The notes beneath the pieces are model-generated. The model was not told where the DNA came from. It worked only from the letters and a program-made list of their open reading frames with translations, and ran no database searches. Below are positions 49,258 through 58,614 of a stretch of 64,000 nt of DNA, piece after piece. Both the position numbers and the translations under genes were made by a program. Numbering within the stretch: the first letter of the stretch is position 1; every line of letters starts with the position of its first letter. This stretch comes from Paracidovorax avenae (GTDB taxonomy: Bacteria; Pseudomonadota; Gammaproteobacteria; Burkholderiales; Burkholderiaceae_C): contig NZ_CP156079.1 in assembly GCF_040892545.1 (NCBI RefSeq), positions 124,001-188,000 of the forward strand, written 5' to 3'.

Positions 49258-50286
49258 TCACTCGTCCAGCAGTTGCAGGTGCTCGGGCGCGATGGCGACG
49301 GCCTCGCGGGCTGGCCTTGCGCCTTCGCAGAGCAGCGGGCGGGGCGCGCCGGCCACGGCGAAGTCGTAGCGGGTGACCGCACCCAGGTAGCGCTGCGCGC
49401 CGGCCTGGCCGGCCAGGCGGTTGGGGGCGCCGGCAGGCGGGTCGGCCTGGACGTGTTCGGGGCGCACCAGCACATGCACGGCCTGGCCGACGGTGCGGCC
49501 GGCGGTGGACACGGCCAATTCGGCAAAGCCCGTGTCCACGCGGCCTTCGGCGCTCACGCGGGCAGGCAGCAGAGTGGACAGGCCCACGAACTCGGCCACG
49601 GCGCGGCACGCGGGCCGCTCGTACAGCGCGCGCGGCGCGGCCATCTGCAGCAGGCGCCCGTCCTTGAGCACCGCCACGCGGTCGGCCATGGCCAGGGCCT
49701 CTTCCTGGTCGTGCGTGACCAGCAGCGTGGTGGCGCCGAAGCGCTGCTGCAGGCTGCGGATCTGGTCGCGCAGGTGGCCGCGCACGCTGGCGTCCAGCGC
49801 GGAGAGGGGTTCATCGAGCAGCAGCGCGCGCGGGTCGATGGCCAGCGCCCGCGCCAGCGCCACGCGCTGCTGCTGCCCGCCCGACAGTTGCGTGACGGCG
49901 CGCTGGGCGTGCCCGGCCAGGCCCACCACCTCCAGCAGCTCCAGCGCGCGGCGGCGCCGTTCGGCCGCGGGCACCTTGCGCAGCGTGAGGCCGTAGGCCA
50001 CGTTGTCCTGCACGCTCAGGTGCGGAAAGAGGGCATAACTCTGGAACACCATGCCGATGCCGCGCTGGTGGACCGGCGTGCCCGCCATGTCCTGTCCGCC
50101 CAGCACGATGCGGCCTTCGTGTCCCGTCTCCAGCCCCGCCACCAGCTTGAGCAGGGTGGACTTGCCCGAGCCGCTGGGCCCGATGACGGCCACCAGTTCG
50201 CCGGCCGCCACATCGAACGACACCGCGTGCAGCCCCTGCGTGGTGCCGGGATAGCGGTAGCTGACCTGATCGAAAACGAGGCTCAT
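49258..50286 (-). CDS. ABC transporter ATPase with TOBE-like C-terminus
   Basis: A 342-residue importer ATPase: Walker A GPSGSGKST, signature LSGGQQQR, Walker B ALLLDEPLSALD, switch His in VTHDQEEA. The C-terminal region (HVLVRPEHVQ) is TOBE-like, as in the PotA/FbpC/PhnT group. Its ATG (50286) overlaps the stop of the upstream permease (ATGA at 50283-50286). Confidence 0.9.
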   Translation of the reverse strand: MSLVFDQVSYRYPGTTQGLHAVSFDVAAGELVAVIGPSGSGKSTLLKLVAGLETGHEGRIVLGGQDMAGTPVHQRGIGMVFQSYALFPHLSVQDNVAYGLTLRKVPAAERRRRALELLEVVGLAGHAQRAVTQLSGGQQQRVALARALAIDPRALLLDEPLSALDASVRGHLRDQIRSLQQRFGATTLLVTHDQEEALAMADRVAVLKDGRLLQMAAPRALYERPACRAVAEFVGLSTLLPARVSAEGRVDTGFAELAVSTAGRTVGQAVHVLVRPEHVQADPPAGAPNRLAGQAGAQRYLGAVTRYDFAVAGAPRPLLCEGARPAREAVAIAPEHLQLLDE

Positions 50287-51059
50287 GGGGACGGCTTGCG
50301 GAAGACGGTGGAGGACAGCAGCGCCGCGATGCCGGCGAGCAGCAGCAGCACCACGGTGGCGGCGCAGGCGAAGCCCGTGGCGCCGTAGAAGGCCTGCAGC
50401 AGCACCACCGGATAGGTGCGGTTCTGGAAGCCCGCCAGCAGGTTGGACAGGTTGAATTCACCGATCGAGAGCGCCGCCATCATCACCAGGCCCGACAGCA
50501 GGCTCTGCCGCAGGCTGGGCAGAACGATGCCCGTGAAGCGCTGCCATTCGCCGGCGCCCAGCGTGGCGGCGGCCTGTTCCAGCCGTTCCAGGCCCAGGTG
50601 GCGCAGGTCGGTCAGCAGAGTATTGGTGAGATAGGGCAGGGTGGCGATGGCATGGGCGGCCACCAGCAGCGGCGTGCTGCCCAGCCAGGGCAGGGTGTCG
50701 GTGTTGAAGACCAGCAGGTAGCCGAAGCCCAGCGTGATGGCCGGCACCGCCACCGGCATGGCCGACACCAGCCGTGCCGCCATGCCGCCGCCGCGCCGCG
50801 CGCCGTGGTAGAGCGCATAGGCCAGGGGCAGCGCCAGCAGCGCGTCGATGGCGCAGGCCGAGAGGGCCACCACGAGGCTGCTGCCGAAGGCCTTGCGGAA
50901 GGATGGGTCCTGCCACAGTTCGGCATACCAGCGGCCGGTGATGCCCGTGGGCAGCAGCGTGTTGGTCCAGCTCTGGCCGAAGCTGCCGAGCACCAGCAGG
51001 CCCATGGGCAGCAGGAGATAGAAGCCGTAGATGAGGGTGATGCCGCGGACCAAGGGCAC
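50283..51059 (-). CDS. ABC transporter permease (first, PhnU/FbpB-type)
   Basis: A 258-residue permease with about six segments and the EAA-loop region LEQAAATLGAGEWQRFTGIVLPSL. First gene of the importer operon (permease, ATPase, binding protein, permease, SLOG protein). The start is GTG 51059 (MPLVRGIT). Divergent LysR gene at 51262; the 202-bp gap carries distant inverted half-sites. Confidence 0.85.
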   Translation of the reverse strand: MPLVRGITLIYGFYLLLPMGLLVLGSFGQSWTNTLLPTGITGRWYAELWQDPSFRKAFGSSLVVALSACAIDALLALPLAYALYHGARRGGGMAARLVSAMPVAVPAITLGFGYLLVFNTDTLPWLGSTPLLVAAHAIATLPYLTNTLLTDLRHLGLERLEQAAATLGAGEWQRFTGIVLPSLRQSLLSGLVMMAALSIGEFNLSNLLAGFQNRTYPVVLLQAFYGATGFACAATVVLLLLAGIAALLSSTVFRKPSP

Positions 51060-51095
51060 TGCTTTCGTACAGGGTGAACGGCCGCGGGATGATCC

Positions 51096-51205
51096 GATAC
51101 TTTCCGGATGCGACTGGGCGGCAGGAGTGATGCCGGAATTCTAGGAATCGTGGCGCGGTCCTGCGTGAAGCTTCGATGACAAAGCTTGAGCTTTTGGAAA
51201 GTATC
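51096..51205. promoter_or_regulatory. Perfect 10-bp inverted half-sites, 100 bp apart, in a LysR/ABC divergent gap
   Basis: GATACTTTCC at 51096-51105 and its exact reverse complement GGAAAGTATC at 51196-51205. A small stem, AAAGC/GCTTT (51181-51194), lies beside the right copy. One copy faces each promoter, a layout suited to a LysR tetramer. Confidence 0.55.
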
Positions 51206-51261
51206 ATGCGGGTGCCCAGGCACCGATTCCCGGTGTTGTGCCGCCGTCGGGAGAACGTTTC

Positions 51262-52170
51262 GTGAAGCGCGATTGCCCCACCATCCAGGAACTGCTGGCT
51301 TTCGATGCCGTGGCCCGGCACGAGGGGCTGACCCGCGCCGCGGAGGCGCTGTGCCTCACGGTGAGCGCGGTCAGCAAGCAGGTCGCCGGGCTGGAGTCCT
51401 TCCTGGGCGTGTCGCTGCTGCGCAAACAGGGGCGTGGCGTGCAGCTTACGCCGCAGGGGCGGGCCTACTGGCAGAAGATCGCCGGGCCGCTGCGCGCGCT
51501 GGAAGCCGCGAGCTTCGAGGCGCGCGCGGGCGGCGGCGATGCCGGCTTGGTCACGCTGGCCAGCGTGCCCACCTTCCTCACGCGCTGGCTGATCCCGCGG
51601 CTGCCGGCCTTCAGCCGCCGCCATCCGCAGGTGACGCTGGGCTTCAGCCGCCACCTCGCGCCCGCCGAAAGCCTGCCGCCGCAGGTGGATGCCGCCATCC
51701 GCTACAGCCCGGCCGAGCTGCCCGGCGTGGTGGCCGAGTACCTCGCCGGGCGCGAATTCGTGCCCGTCGCCTCGCCCGCGCTGCTGGAGGGCCCGCACCG
51801 CATCCATGCGCCCGCCGACCTGCTGGGCCACACCCTGCTGCACCACGAGGAGGCCGCCACCGCCTGGCCGCGCTGGGCGGGCCGGCATGGCGTGGCTGAA
51901 ACCTGGGTGGCGGCCGGGCCGCGCTTCGCCCAGTATTCGGCGCTGATCCAGGCGGCGCGCAGCGGCCTGGGCCTGGCCCTGGTGCCGCGCATCCTGGTGG
52001 AGGACGAACTGGCCGAAGGCGCGCTCCGCGTGCCCTGCGGCGAGCCGGTGGTCGTCGAGCAGGGCCACTACCTCTGCTATCGGCCCGAACGCATGCACCT
52101 GCCGGCCTTCGCGGCCTTCCGCGCCTGGCTGCTGGACGAGGCGGCGCGCTCGCGCGGGCCGCTGGGTTAG
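51262..52170 (+). CDS. LysR-type regulator of the adjacent ABC importer
   Basis: A 302-residue GcvA-like LysR. The helix-turn-helix is GLTRAAEALCLTVSAVSKQVAGLE; the effector domain includes TFLTRWLIPRLPAF and ARSGLGLALVPRIL. The GTG at 51262 (KRDCPTIQ) was chosen because GGGAGA lies 7 nt upstream and it matches the usual LysR N-terminus; the frame can extend to GTG 51238. It is divergent from the importer operon, which it probably controls. Confidence 0.87.
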   Translation: MKRDCPTIQELLAFDAVARHEGLTRAAEALCLTVSAVSKQVAGLESFLGVSLLRKQGRGVQLTPQGRAYWQKIAGPLRALEAASFEARAGGGDAGLVTLASVPTFLTRWLIPRLPAFSRRHPQVTLGFSRHLAPAESLPPQVDAAIRYSPAELPGVVAEYLAGREFVPVASPALLEGPHRIHAPADLLGHTLLHHEEAATAWPRWAGRHGVAETWVAAGPRFAQYSALIQAARSGLGLALVPRILVEDELAEGALRVPCGEPVVVEQGHYLCYRPERMHLPAFAAFRAWLLDEAARSRGPLG

Positions 52171-52181
52171 GAGCGGGCGGC

Positions 52182-52216
52182 AAAAAGCCCCGGCCACGGG
52201 CGTGGCGCGGGGCTTT
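52182..52216. terminator. Bidirectional intrinsic terminator between lysR and pckG
   Basis: Arms AAAGCCCCG (52184-52192) and CGGGGCTTT (52208-52216), with an inner GCCAC/GTGGC-type stem. T runs appear on both strands (five for the minus strand, three for the plus). It ends pckG from the right and the LysR gene from the left. Confidence 0.8.
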
Positions 52217-52255
52217 CAGGGGGCCGCCCGCCCTGGCAGGCGGGGCCGGGCGGGG

Positions 52256-54118
52256 TCAGGCGCCCAGGCGTTCTTCCAGCGCGGCCTTGGTCTTGAGCAT
52301 CTGCGCCGGCAGGTGGTAGGCCAGCTGGTCGAAGTGCGCGGTGTGCAGCTTCAGTTCGTCGGCCCAGGCGGCCCTGTCGATGCGGGTCACGGTGTCGAAC
52401 TGCTCGCCCGAGAAGTCCAGGCCCGTCCAGTTGATCTCGCCGTACTGCGGCGCCACGCCGAAGGCGGTTTCCTGGCCGGTGGCGCGGCCTTCGATGCGGT
52501 CGATCATCCACTTGAGCACGCGCATGTTCTCGCCGTAGCCGGGCCAGACGAACTTGCCATCGGCATCCTTGCGGAACCAGTTGGTCGTGTAGATGCGCGG
52601 CAGCGTGGCGCCCGAGGCGGCGAGTTTCTCGCCCAGGTTCAGCCAGTGCTGGAAGTAGTCGCTCATGTTGTAGCCCATGAAGGGCAGCATGGCGAACGGG
52701 TCGCGGCGCACCACGCCCTGTGCGCCGAAGGCGGCGGCAGTGGTCTCGGAGCCCATGGTGGCGGCCATGTACACGCCTTCGGTCCAGTCGTGGGCCTCGG
52801 TCACCAGCGGCACCGTGGTGGAGCGGCGGCCGCCGAAGATGAAGGCGTCGATCTTCACGCCCTTGGGGTCGTCCCAGGCTTCGTCCAGCGCGGGATTGTT
52901 GGTGGCGGCCACGGTGAAGCGGGCATTGGGGTGGGCCGCCTTGGCGCCGGTTTCCTTGGCGATCTGGGGCGTCCAGTCCTTGCCCTGCCAGTCGATCAGG
53001 TGGTCCGGCAGCTTGCCGGTGTCCTTTTCCATGCCTTCCCACCACACGTCGCCGTCGTCGGTCAGCGCGACGTTCGTGAAGATCACGTCCCTGTCGAGGC
53101 TGGCCATGCAGTTGGGGTTGGTGTGGTAGTTGGTGCCCGGGGCCACGCCGAAATAGCCGGCCTCGGGGTTGATGGCGCGCAGGCTGCCGTCGGCCTGGGG
53201 CTTGATCCAGGCGATGTCGTCGCCGATGGTGGTGACCTTCCAGCCCTCGAAGGCCTTCGGGGGCACCAGCATGGAGAAGTTGGTCTTGCCGCAGGCGCTC
53301 GGGAAGGCGGCGGCCACGTGGTACTTCTTGCCCTCGGGATTGCTGACGCCCAGGATCAGCATGTGCTCGGCCAGCCAGCCCTGGTCACGGCCCATGGTGG
53401 AGGCGATGCGCAGCGCGAAGCACTTCTTGCCCAGCAGCGCGTTGCCGCCGTAGCCGGAGCCGTACGACCAGATCTCGCGCGTCTCGGGGTAATGCACGAT
53501 GTACTTGGTCTTGTTGCAGGGCCAGGACACGTCCTGCTGGCCGGGCTGCAGCGGGGCGCCCACGGTGTGCACGCAGGGCACGAAGTCGCCTTCCACGCCC
53601 AGCACGTCGTACACGGCACGGCCCATGCGGGTCATGATCTTCATGTTGACGGCCACGTAGGGGCTGTCGGAGAGCTCGATGCCCACGTGCGCGATGGGCG
53701 AGCCCAGCGGGCCCATGCTGAACGGCACGACGTACATCGTGCGGCCCTTCATGCAGCCGTCGAACAGGGGCTGCAGCGTGGCGCGCATCTCGGCCGGGGC
53801 CATCCAGTTGTTGGTCGGGCCGGCGTCTTCCTTCTTTTCGCAGCAGATGTAGGTGCGGTCTTCCACGCGGGCCACGTCCGACGGGTCGGACCAGGCCAGG
53901 TAGCTGCCGGGGCGCTTGGCGGGGTTGAGCTTCTTGAAGGTGCCGGCATCCACCAGTTGCTGGCAGAGGCGGTCGTACTCTTCCTGCGAGCCGTCGCACC
54001 AATGGATCCTGGCGGGCTTGCAGAGGGCGGCCATGTCGGCCACCCAGGCGAGCAGGCGGGCGTTCTTGACGTATGCGGGGGCCTGGAGGTCGAGGCCTTG
54101 CATGGTGGGTGCGTTCAT
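52256..54118 (-). CDS. pckG: Phosphoenolpyruvate carboxykinase (GTP)
   Basis: A 620-residue GTP-dependent enzyme converting oxaloacetate to PEP in gluconeogenesis. The kinase-1a/P-loop with the reactive Cys is [13 protein letters not shown], the metal motif GDDIAWIK, and the substrate region [13 protein letters not shown] near residue 225. Full length for the family (about 600-620). The ATG at 54118 has AGGAAG upstream on the minus strand. It is monocistronic, with a 19-bp palindrome 17 nt upstream of the start. Confidence 0.97.
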   Translation of the reverse strand: MNAPTMQGLDLQAPAYVKNARLLAWVADMAALCKPARIHWCDGSQEEYDRLCQQLVDAGTFKKLNPAKRPGSYLAWSDPSDVARVEDRTYICCEKKEDAGPTNNWMAPAEMRATLQPLFDGCMKGRTMYVVPFSMGPLGSPIAHVGIELSDSPYVAVNMKIMTRMGRAVYDVLGVEGDFVPCVHTVGAPLQPGQQDVSWPCNKTKYIVHYPETREIWSYGSGYGGNALLGKKCFALRIASTMGRDQGWLAEHMLILGVSNPEGKKYHVAAAFPSACGKTNFSMLVPPKAFEGWKVTTIGDDIAWIKPQADGSLRAINPEAGYFGVAPGTNYHTNPNCMASLDRDVIFTNVALTDDGDVWWEGMEKDTGKLPDHLIDWQGKDWTPQIAKETGAKAAHPNARFTVAATNNPALDEAWDDPKGVKIDAFIFGGRRSTTVPLVTEAHDWTEGVYMAATMGSETTAAAFGAQGVVRRDPFAMLPFMGYNMSDYFQHWLNLGEKLAASGATLPRIYTTNWFRKDADGKFVWPGYGENMRVLKWMIDRIEGRATGQETAFGVAPQYGEINWTGLDFSGEQFDTVTRIDRAAWADELKLHTAHFDQLAYHLPAQMLKTKAALEERLGA

Positions 54119-54556
54119 CGCGGGCTTCCTGAAGTTGAAAAACGGTTTTTCAAAGGAAGCGGCCGGGATGCGGCAAGGCCGCGCTGGATCCTGAGCGCTG
54201 TCTTTGAGAAAACGTCTTGCGGCTCAGTCGGCGGGCGGACGAACGGTGAGGGAAGTGTGGTTCGCCAGGGTCGGTTGCGTCGTCCGCAGGTCGGCTGGGA
54301 TGACGATTTTATGAATGCACCCCCGAAAAGTCTGTCAGACACCGGCATAAGTGATGCAAAAAAAGCATTAGGTTATGCGGTGTAGGGCGCGGTGCGCCAG
54401 CGGTATGTCGCGGTTGGGACAGGCGGATGCCCTGATTCGCAGTCTCCCGCTTGCGCGGCCCGTCACTTTCCCCGAGAGTCCAATTACCGTCCGGCAGGTA
54501 AATAAGCGACTGACTGTGTCCTGGCCGTGGCGGCCCCATGCCACACAAGGAGATAT
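54119..54556. other. 438-bp divergent regulatory stretch between pckG and the enoyl-CoA hydratase gene
   Basis: No open frame here looks coding. It holds the 54135-54153 palindrome in the pckG leader, an odd palindrome GTCTG-T-CAGAC at 54330-54340, and an A-tract hairpin (ATGC, seven A, GCAT at 54354-54368). The AT-rich block 54301-54380 is where I expect both promoters. The right end has AAGGAG (54547-54552) for the hydratase gene. Confidence 0.6.
54135..54153. promoter_or_regulatory. 19-bp perfect palindrome in the pckG leader
   Basis: Arms TTGAAAAAC (54135-54143) and GTTTTTCAA (54145-54153) with a single central base. It lies 17 nt upstream of the pckG start codon, close enough to affect either transcription or initiation. 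Confidence 0.6.
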
Positions 54557-55330
54557 ATGGAATTCCAGACCTTGCAATTGGCGGTGCAGGACCGCATCGC
54601 CGTCGTGACGCTCAACCGTCCTCCCGTCAACGCGCAGAACGCCGAGCTGCGTGGGGAGATCACGCAGGTATTCGACGAACTCTCCGATCGCGACGACGTC
54701 TCGGTCGTGGTGCTCACGGGTGCCGGCAAAGTGTTCTCGGCCGGTGCCGACATCCGCGAGCGCCCCAACCTGGGCGCCACGCCGGGCGCCTACGGACGGC
54801 ACAACCGGCTGGTGCGTGAGTCGTTCTACGCCGTCGTGGAGTGCTCCAAGCCGGTCATCGCCGCCATCAACGGACCGGCCATGGGCGCCGGCTTCGGGCT
54901 GGTGATGGCCTCCGACATCTGGGTGGCCTCCGAGGAGGCCTACGTGTCCATGCCGGAAATCAACGTGGGTCTGGCGGGCGGCGTGACCTTCCTGCAGGAG
55001 GTGTTCGGGCGCTCGCGTGCACGGCGCATGTTCTTCACCGGCATGAAGGTCAGTGGCGCGGAGCTGTACCGCCTGGGCCTGGTCGAGGCCTGCCTGCCGC
55101 CCGACGAACTGATGCCCTACGCCATGGACCTGGCCCGCGAGATCGCTTCCAAGAGCCCCATCGCGCTGCGCCTGGCCAAGGAGGCCGCGCGCCTGACGCA
55201 GCTGATGCCGTCGCGCGACGCCTACCGGTACGAGCAGGGCAACACGGTGGCGCTGTCCAAGACGGAAGACGCCAAAGAGGCCCAGCGCGCCTTCCTGGAG
55301 AAGCGCGCGCCGGTGTACGTGGGCCGCTGA
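54557..55330 (+). CDS. Enoyl-CoA hydratase/isomerase family protein
   Basis: A 257-residue crotonase. The oxyanion-hole segments are SAGADIRERPN and NGPAMGAGFGLVMASD; the catalytic Glu lies in MPEINVGLAGG (the Glu164 position), while the Glu144 position is less clear. It hydrates 2-enoyl-CoA or a related acyl-CoA. A strong AAGGAG ends 4 nt before ATG 54557. It is first gene of a same-strand run leading to TetR, Bug receptor, dehydrogenases and ligase, so it likely belongs to that acyl-CoA pathway. Confidence 0.88.
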   Translation: MEFQTLQLAVQDRIAVVTLNRPPVNAQNAELRGEITQVFDELSDRDDVSVVVLTGAGKVFSAGADIRERPNLGATPGAYGRHNRLVRESFYAVVECSKPVIAAINGPAMGAGFGLVMASDIWVASEEAYVSMPEINVGLAGGVTFLQEVFGRSRARRMFFTGMKVSGAELYRLGLVEACLPPDELMPYAMDLAREIASKSPIALRLAKEAARLTQLMPSRDAYRYEQGNTVALSKTEDAKEAQRAFLEKRAPVYVGR

Positions 55331-55485
55331 GCGCGCCGGGCGCGCGCGGTCACGGCCCTGCTGCAGAATGGAGGCTGCACCATACGAGCGCCCCTGGCCT
55401 GCCGGCCGGGGGATCATGGCATCCGGGCGGGGCCGAGCCCCCGGTCTGGCGTGCCTGCACTACAACAATGAGGAGGCCTCACCCT

Positions 55486-56109
55486 ATGGCAACCCGTTCT
55501 GCGGTTTCGGCGAACGACCCGGCGCCCACAGGCCGCTCCGACACCCGGCAGGAGCAGCTCATCGACATCGCCTGCCGACTGTTCGCTCAGCGCGGCTACG
55601 AAGGCACGTCGCTGCGCGACATCGCCGAAGAGGCCAAGATCACCAAGGCGGCGCTGTACTACCACTTCCCGAACAAGGAGGCGCTGTACGAGCGCATCGT
55701 GCTCGAGTCCATGCAGGCCCTGGTGGATTCCGTGCGCGGGGCCATGGCGCAGGGGGCGACCCCGGTCGACAAGGTCCGCCTCTTCATGCAGTCGTCGGCC
55801 GACTTTCTGGACCGCAGCCGCAACTCCTGGATCGCCGGCTCCAACGCGTTCTGGTCCGGCAGCGCCATCGATCCCCGTGCCATGGCGGTGGACCTGCGCG
55901 ACGAGTACGAGCACCTGCTGCGCGACAGCATCACGGAGGCGATCGCCAAGGGCCACTTCCGCGCGGTGGATCCCGCCATGGCGGGGCGCATGCTGCTGTC
56001 CATGCTCAACCACATCGCGCGCTGGCACTCGCCCGGCGGGCGCCTCACCACGCGGCAGGTGATCGAGCAGTACCTCGACATGGCCTTCGGCGGGCTGCTG
56101 AAGCCGTAG
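55486..56109 (+). CDS. TetR/AcrR family regulator of acyl-CoA genes
   Basis: A 207-residue regulator. The helix-turn-helix is GTSLRDIAEEAKITKAALYYHFPNKEALYERI; the C-terminal ligand domain resembles TetR proteins that sense acyl-CoA. GAGGAGG precedes ATG 55486. Between it and the Bug gene lies GTTTA-A-TAAAC (56230-56240), a possible operator. The effector is probably a pathway CoA ester (inference). Confidence 0.87.
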   Translation: MATRSAVSANDPAPTGRSDTRQEQLIDIACRLFAQRGYEGTSLRDIAEEAKITKAALYYHFPNKEALYERIVLESMQALVDSVRGAMAQGATPVDKVRLFMQSSADFLDRSRNSWIAGSNAFWSGSAIDPRAMAVDLRDEYEHLLRDSITEAIAKGHFRAVDPAMAGRMLLSMLNHIARWHSPGGRLTTRQVIEQYLDMAFGGLLKP

Positions 56110-56229
56110 CGCTCCCCCTTCCGGTCCCCTGCACAGGCCGCCCCGGCACCCGCCGGCGCGGCCTGTGTGCTTCCAGGGACCGGTCTGCAGCCGCTGCAGG
56201 GGTTTTCCCTGTCTGTTTACCTGCCGGCC

Positions 56230-56240
56230 GTTTAATAAAC
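56230..56240. promoter_or_regulatory. Palindrome GTTTA-A-TAAAC upstream of the Bug-receptor gene
   Basis: Perfect 5-bp arms about one base, 19 nt before ATG 56260, preceded by a related half-site TGTTTAC at 56213-56219. It is placed where a TetR-type operator or the -10 region would be. Confidence 0.4.
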
Positions 56241-56259
56241 TGTCCGCAGGAGGTTGCCC

Positions 56260-57246
56260 ATGTGTACCGATCGCCGATCTTTCCTGCTGCTGTCCTGCGC
56301 CGCGCTGTCTGCCGTGACCGCGCCGGCCCTGGCCGCCGCGCCGCAGCGGCTGGGAGGCCGGCCGGTACAGATCGTCGTGCCTTACGCCGCGGGCGGCCTG
56401 ACCGACAACCTGGCGCGGGTGATCGCTCCCGCCCTGTCGGCCCGCTGGTCCCTGCCCGTGGTGGTCGACAACCGCAACGGCGGCGGCGGCACCATCGGCA
56501 CCGCCGCCGTGGCGCGGGCGCCGGGCGACGGGCACACGCTGCTGCTCACGGCCTTCGGCTACGTCTCCAACCCCCTGCTGATGGACTCGCTGCCGTACGA
56601 GCCGCACGCGCTGGCGCCGCTGGCGATGGTGGGAGACACCCCGAGCGTGCTGTATGTCAACGCGCGCCTGCCCGTCACCACGGTCGCCGAGCTGGTCGCC
56701 TACGGCAAGGCCCACCCCGGCAAGCTGGTCTTCGCCTCCTCGGGCAATGGTTCCAGCCCGCACATCGCGGCGGAGCTGCTGGCCGCGCTGACGGGCATCG
56801 AGATCGTCCACGTGCCCTACCGCGGTAACGGACCCGCGCTCAACGACCTGCTGGGCGGTCAGGTGCAGGCCATGTTCGATTCCGTGGCATCGCTGGCGCA
56901 TGTGCGCAGCGGGCGGCTGCGCGCCCTGGGCGTGGCCAGCGCGGCCCGGTTGCCGCGCGCGCCGGAGCTCGTGCCGATCGCGCAGTCCGGCGTGCCGCAG
57001 CTGGCCGGGTTCGCGGCGGGCGGCTGGTTCGGCTTCATCGTGCCGGCCGCCACGCCGCCGGCGCTGCAGCAGTGGCTGCACGCGGAACTGCGGCAGGTCC
57101 TGCAGGAGCCTGCCGTGGGCGACGCCGTGGAGCGGGCCGGCGTGGAGCAGCGCAGCATGACGCAGGAGGCCTTCGCGGCCTACCTGGAGGCCGAGCGTGC
57201 CCGCTGGGCGCCCGTATTCCGCCAGCGCGGCATCCGCCTGGACTGA
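56260..57246 (+). CDS. Bug-family tripartite tricarboxylate transporter substrate-binding protein
   Basis: A 328-residue periplasmic receptor of the TctC/Bug family, expanded in Burkholderiales. The Tat-like signal is DRRSFLLLSCAALS with cleavage near ALAAAP. The Bug motifs VQIVVPYAAGGLTDNLAR, VVDNRNGGGGTIGTAAVARAPGDGHTLL and VHVPYRGNGPALNDLLGGQV are all present. AGGAGG lies 6 nt before ATG 56260. No TctA/TctB membrane genes are in this window. The ligand is unknown, but the following CoA genes suggest an organic acid. Confidence 0.92.
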   Translation: MCTDRRSFLLLSCAALSAVTAPALAAAPQRLGGRPVQIVVPYAAGGLTDNLARVIAPALSARWSLPVVVDNRNGGGGTIGTAAVARAPGDGHTLLLTAFGYVSNPLLMDSLPYEPHALAPLAMVGDTPSVLYVNARLPVTTVAELVAYGKAHPGKLVFASSGNGSSPHIAAELLAALTGIEIVHVPYRGNGPALNDLLGGQVQAMFDSVASLAHVRSGRLRALGVASAARLPRAPELVPIAQSGVPQLAGFAAGGWFGFIVPAATPPALQQWLHAELRQVLQEPAVGDAVERAGVEQRSMTQEAFAAYLEAERARWAPVFRQRGIRLD

Positions 57247-57392
57247 CGCACCGCCACCGCCATGGCCACCCACTGCCCATCGCACCGCGCCACGCGCCGC
57301 GCACCGCATACCCCGCTGCGGGGCCCCGGCCACGGCGGTTCCTTCCCCCTTTCTGCAACGCACCGGGGCATCCCCCCGCATTTCCGAGCACC

Positions 57393-58610
57393 ATGACGAG
57401 CAGCCCATCCCCATCGCACACCGCCGACCCCTATGCCGCCTTCCGGGAGGAACTGCGCCAGTTCGCGCAGGCCGAGTGCCCGGCGGAACTCCGGGAGATC
57501 GTCCGCACCAACCAGAAGGTCACGCGCAACGAGTACCGCGCCTGGCAGGAGAAGCTCTTCGCCCGCGGCTGGGCCGCACCCAACTGGCCGGTGGAGTACG
57601 GCGGCACCGGCTGGGACCTGCAGCAGCGCTACCTGTTCGAAGAGATCACGGCCCAGGCGGACTGCCCGCCGCAGTATCACCACGGCCTGGGCCACATCGG
57701 GCCGGTGATCATGCACTTCGGCACGCCCGAGCAGAAGGCGCGCTTCCTGCCCCGCATCCTGGATGGCAGCGAGTGGTGGTGCCAGGGTTACTCCGAGCCC
57801 GGTGCCGGCTCCGATCTGGCCTCGCTGAAGACCTCGGCGGTGCGCGACGGCGACCACTATGTCATCAACGGCCAGAAGATCTGGACCTCCCACGCCCAGG
57901 AGGCGGACATGATGTACACGCTGGTGCGCACGTCCAGCGAAGGGCGCAAGCAGGCCGGCATATCGCTGCTGCTGGTGCCCATGGACACGCCGGGCATCGA
58001 GGTGCGCCCGATTCCCACCATCGACCACTGGCACCACGTCAACGAAGTGTTCCTCAACGACGTGCGCGTGCCGGTCGCCAACCTGCTGGGCACCGAGGGG
58101 GAAGGGTGGAAGTGCGCCAAGTTCCTGCTCGACCGCGAGCGCCTCTCGCCGGCCACGGTGCCGCGCCTGGCCCGGCTGGCCGAGCAGGTGGAGGAGTTGC
58201 TGCGCGAGCGCGGCGCCGGCGCGGCCGGGACCCGCGCCAGCCAGCACGTGCTGCAGGAGCGCCTGTTCCTGGCCCAGGCGGGTGTGGTCGGCGCGCGGGA
58301 GATGCTGCTCAGTGCCATCCAGGAGGAGATGCAGGGCACGCTGGCCGCGTCCAAGTCGTCCGCGCTGAAGCTCTACTGCTCCGAGCTGTCACAGCAACTC
58401 ATCGGCATCGCGCTGGACATCGCCGGCCCCGAGTACGCCGCGCGCCTGGTCGATACCGTGGCCGCCACCGGTCAGGACGTGGCGACGGGCGCGGTGGACC
58501 CGGTGCGCCAGCTCATCCATACCTACCTGTTCTATCGCTCGCGCACCATTGCCGGCGGCACCAGCGAAGTGCAGAAGAACGTGATCGCGCGCGACCTTTT
58601 CGGAGCCTGA
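57393..58610 (+). CDS. Acyl-CoA dehydrogenase, large partner
   Basis: A 405-residue FAD-dependent acyl-CoA dehydrogenase: GYSEPGAGSDLASLKTSAV (FAD/substrate loop), INGQKIWTSHA, LDRERLSPATV, and near the C-terminus the segment AGGTSEVQKNVIARDLFG. It is followed 4 nt later by a second, shorter dehydrogenase gene, the layout of heterodimeric acyl-CoA dehydrogenases (ChsE- or CaiA-type pairs). ATG 57393. Confidence 0.92.
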   Translation: MTSSPSPSHTADPYAAFREELRQFAQAECPAELREIVRTNQKVTRNEYRAWQEKLFARGWAAPNWPVEYGGTGWDLQQRYLFEEITAQADCPPQYHHGLGHIGPVIMHFGTPEQKARFLPRILDGSEWWCQGYSEPGAGSDLASLKTSAVRDGDHYVINGQKIWTSHAQEADMMYTLVRTSSEGRKQAGISLLLVPMDTPGIEVRPIPTIDHWHHVNEVFLNDVRVPVANLLGTEGEGWKCAKFLLDRERLSPATVPRLARLAEQVEELLRERGAGAAGTRASQHVLQERLFLAQAGVVGAREMLLSAIQEEMQGTLAASKSSALKLYCSELSQQLIGIALDIAGPEYAARLVDTVAATGQDVATGAVDPVRQLIHTYLFYRSRTIAGGTSEVQKNVIARDLFGA

Positions 58611-58614
58611 ACCC

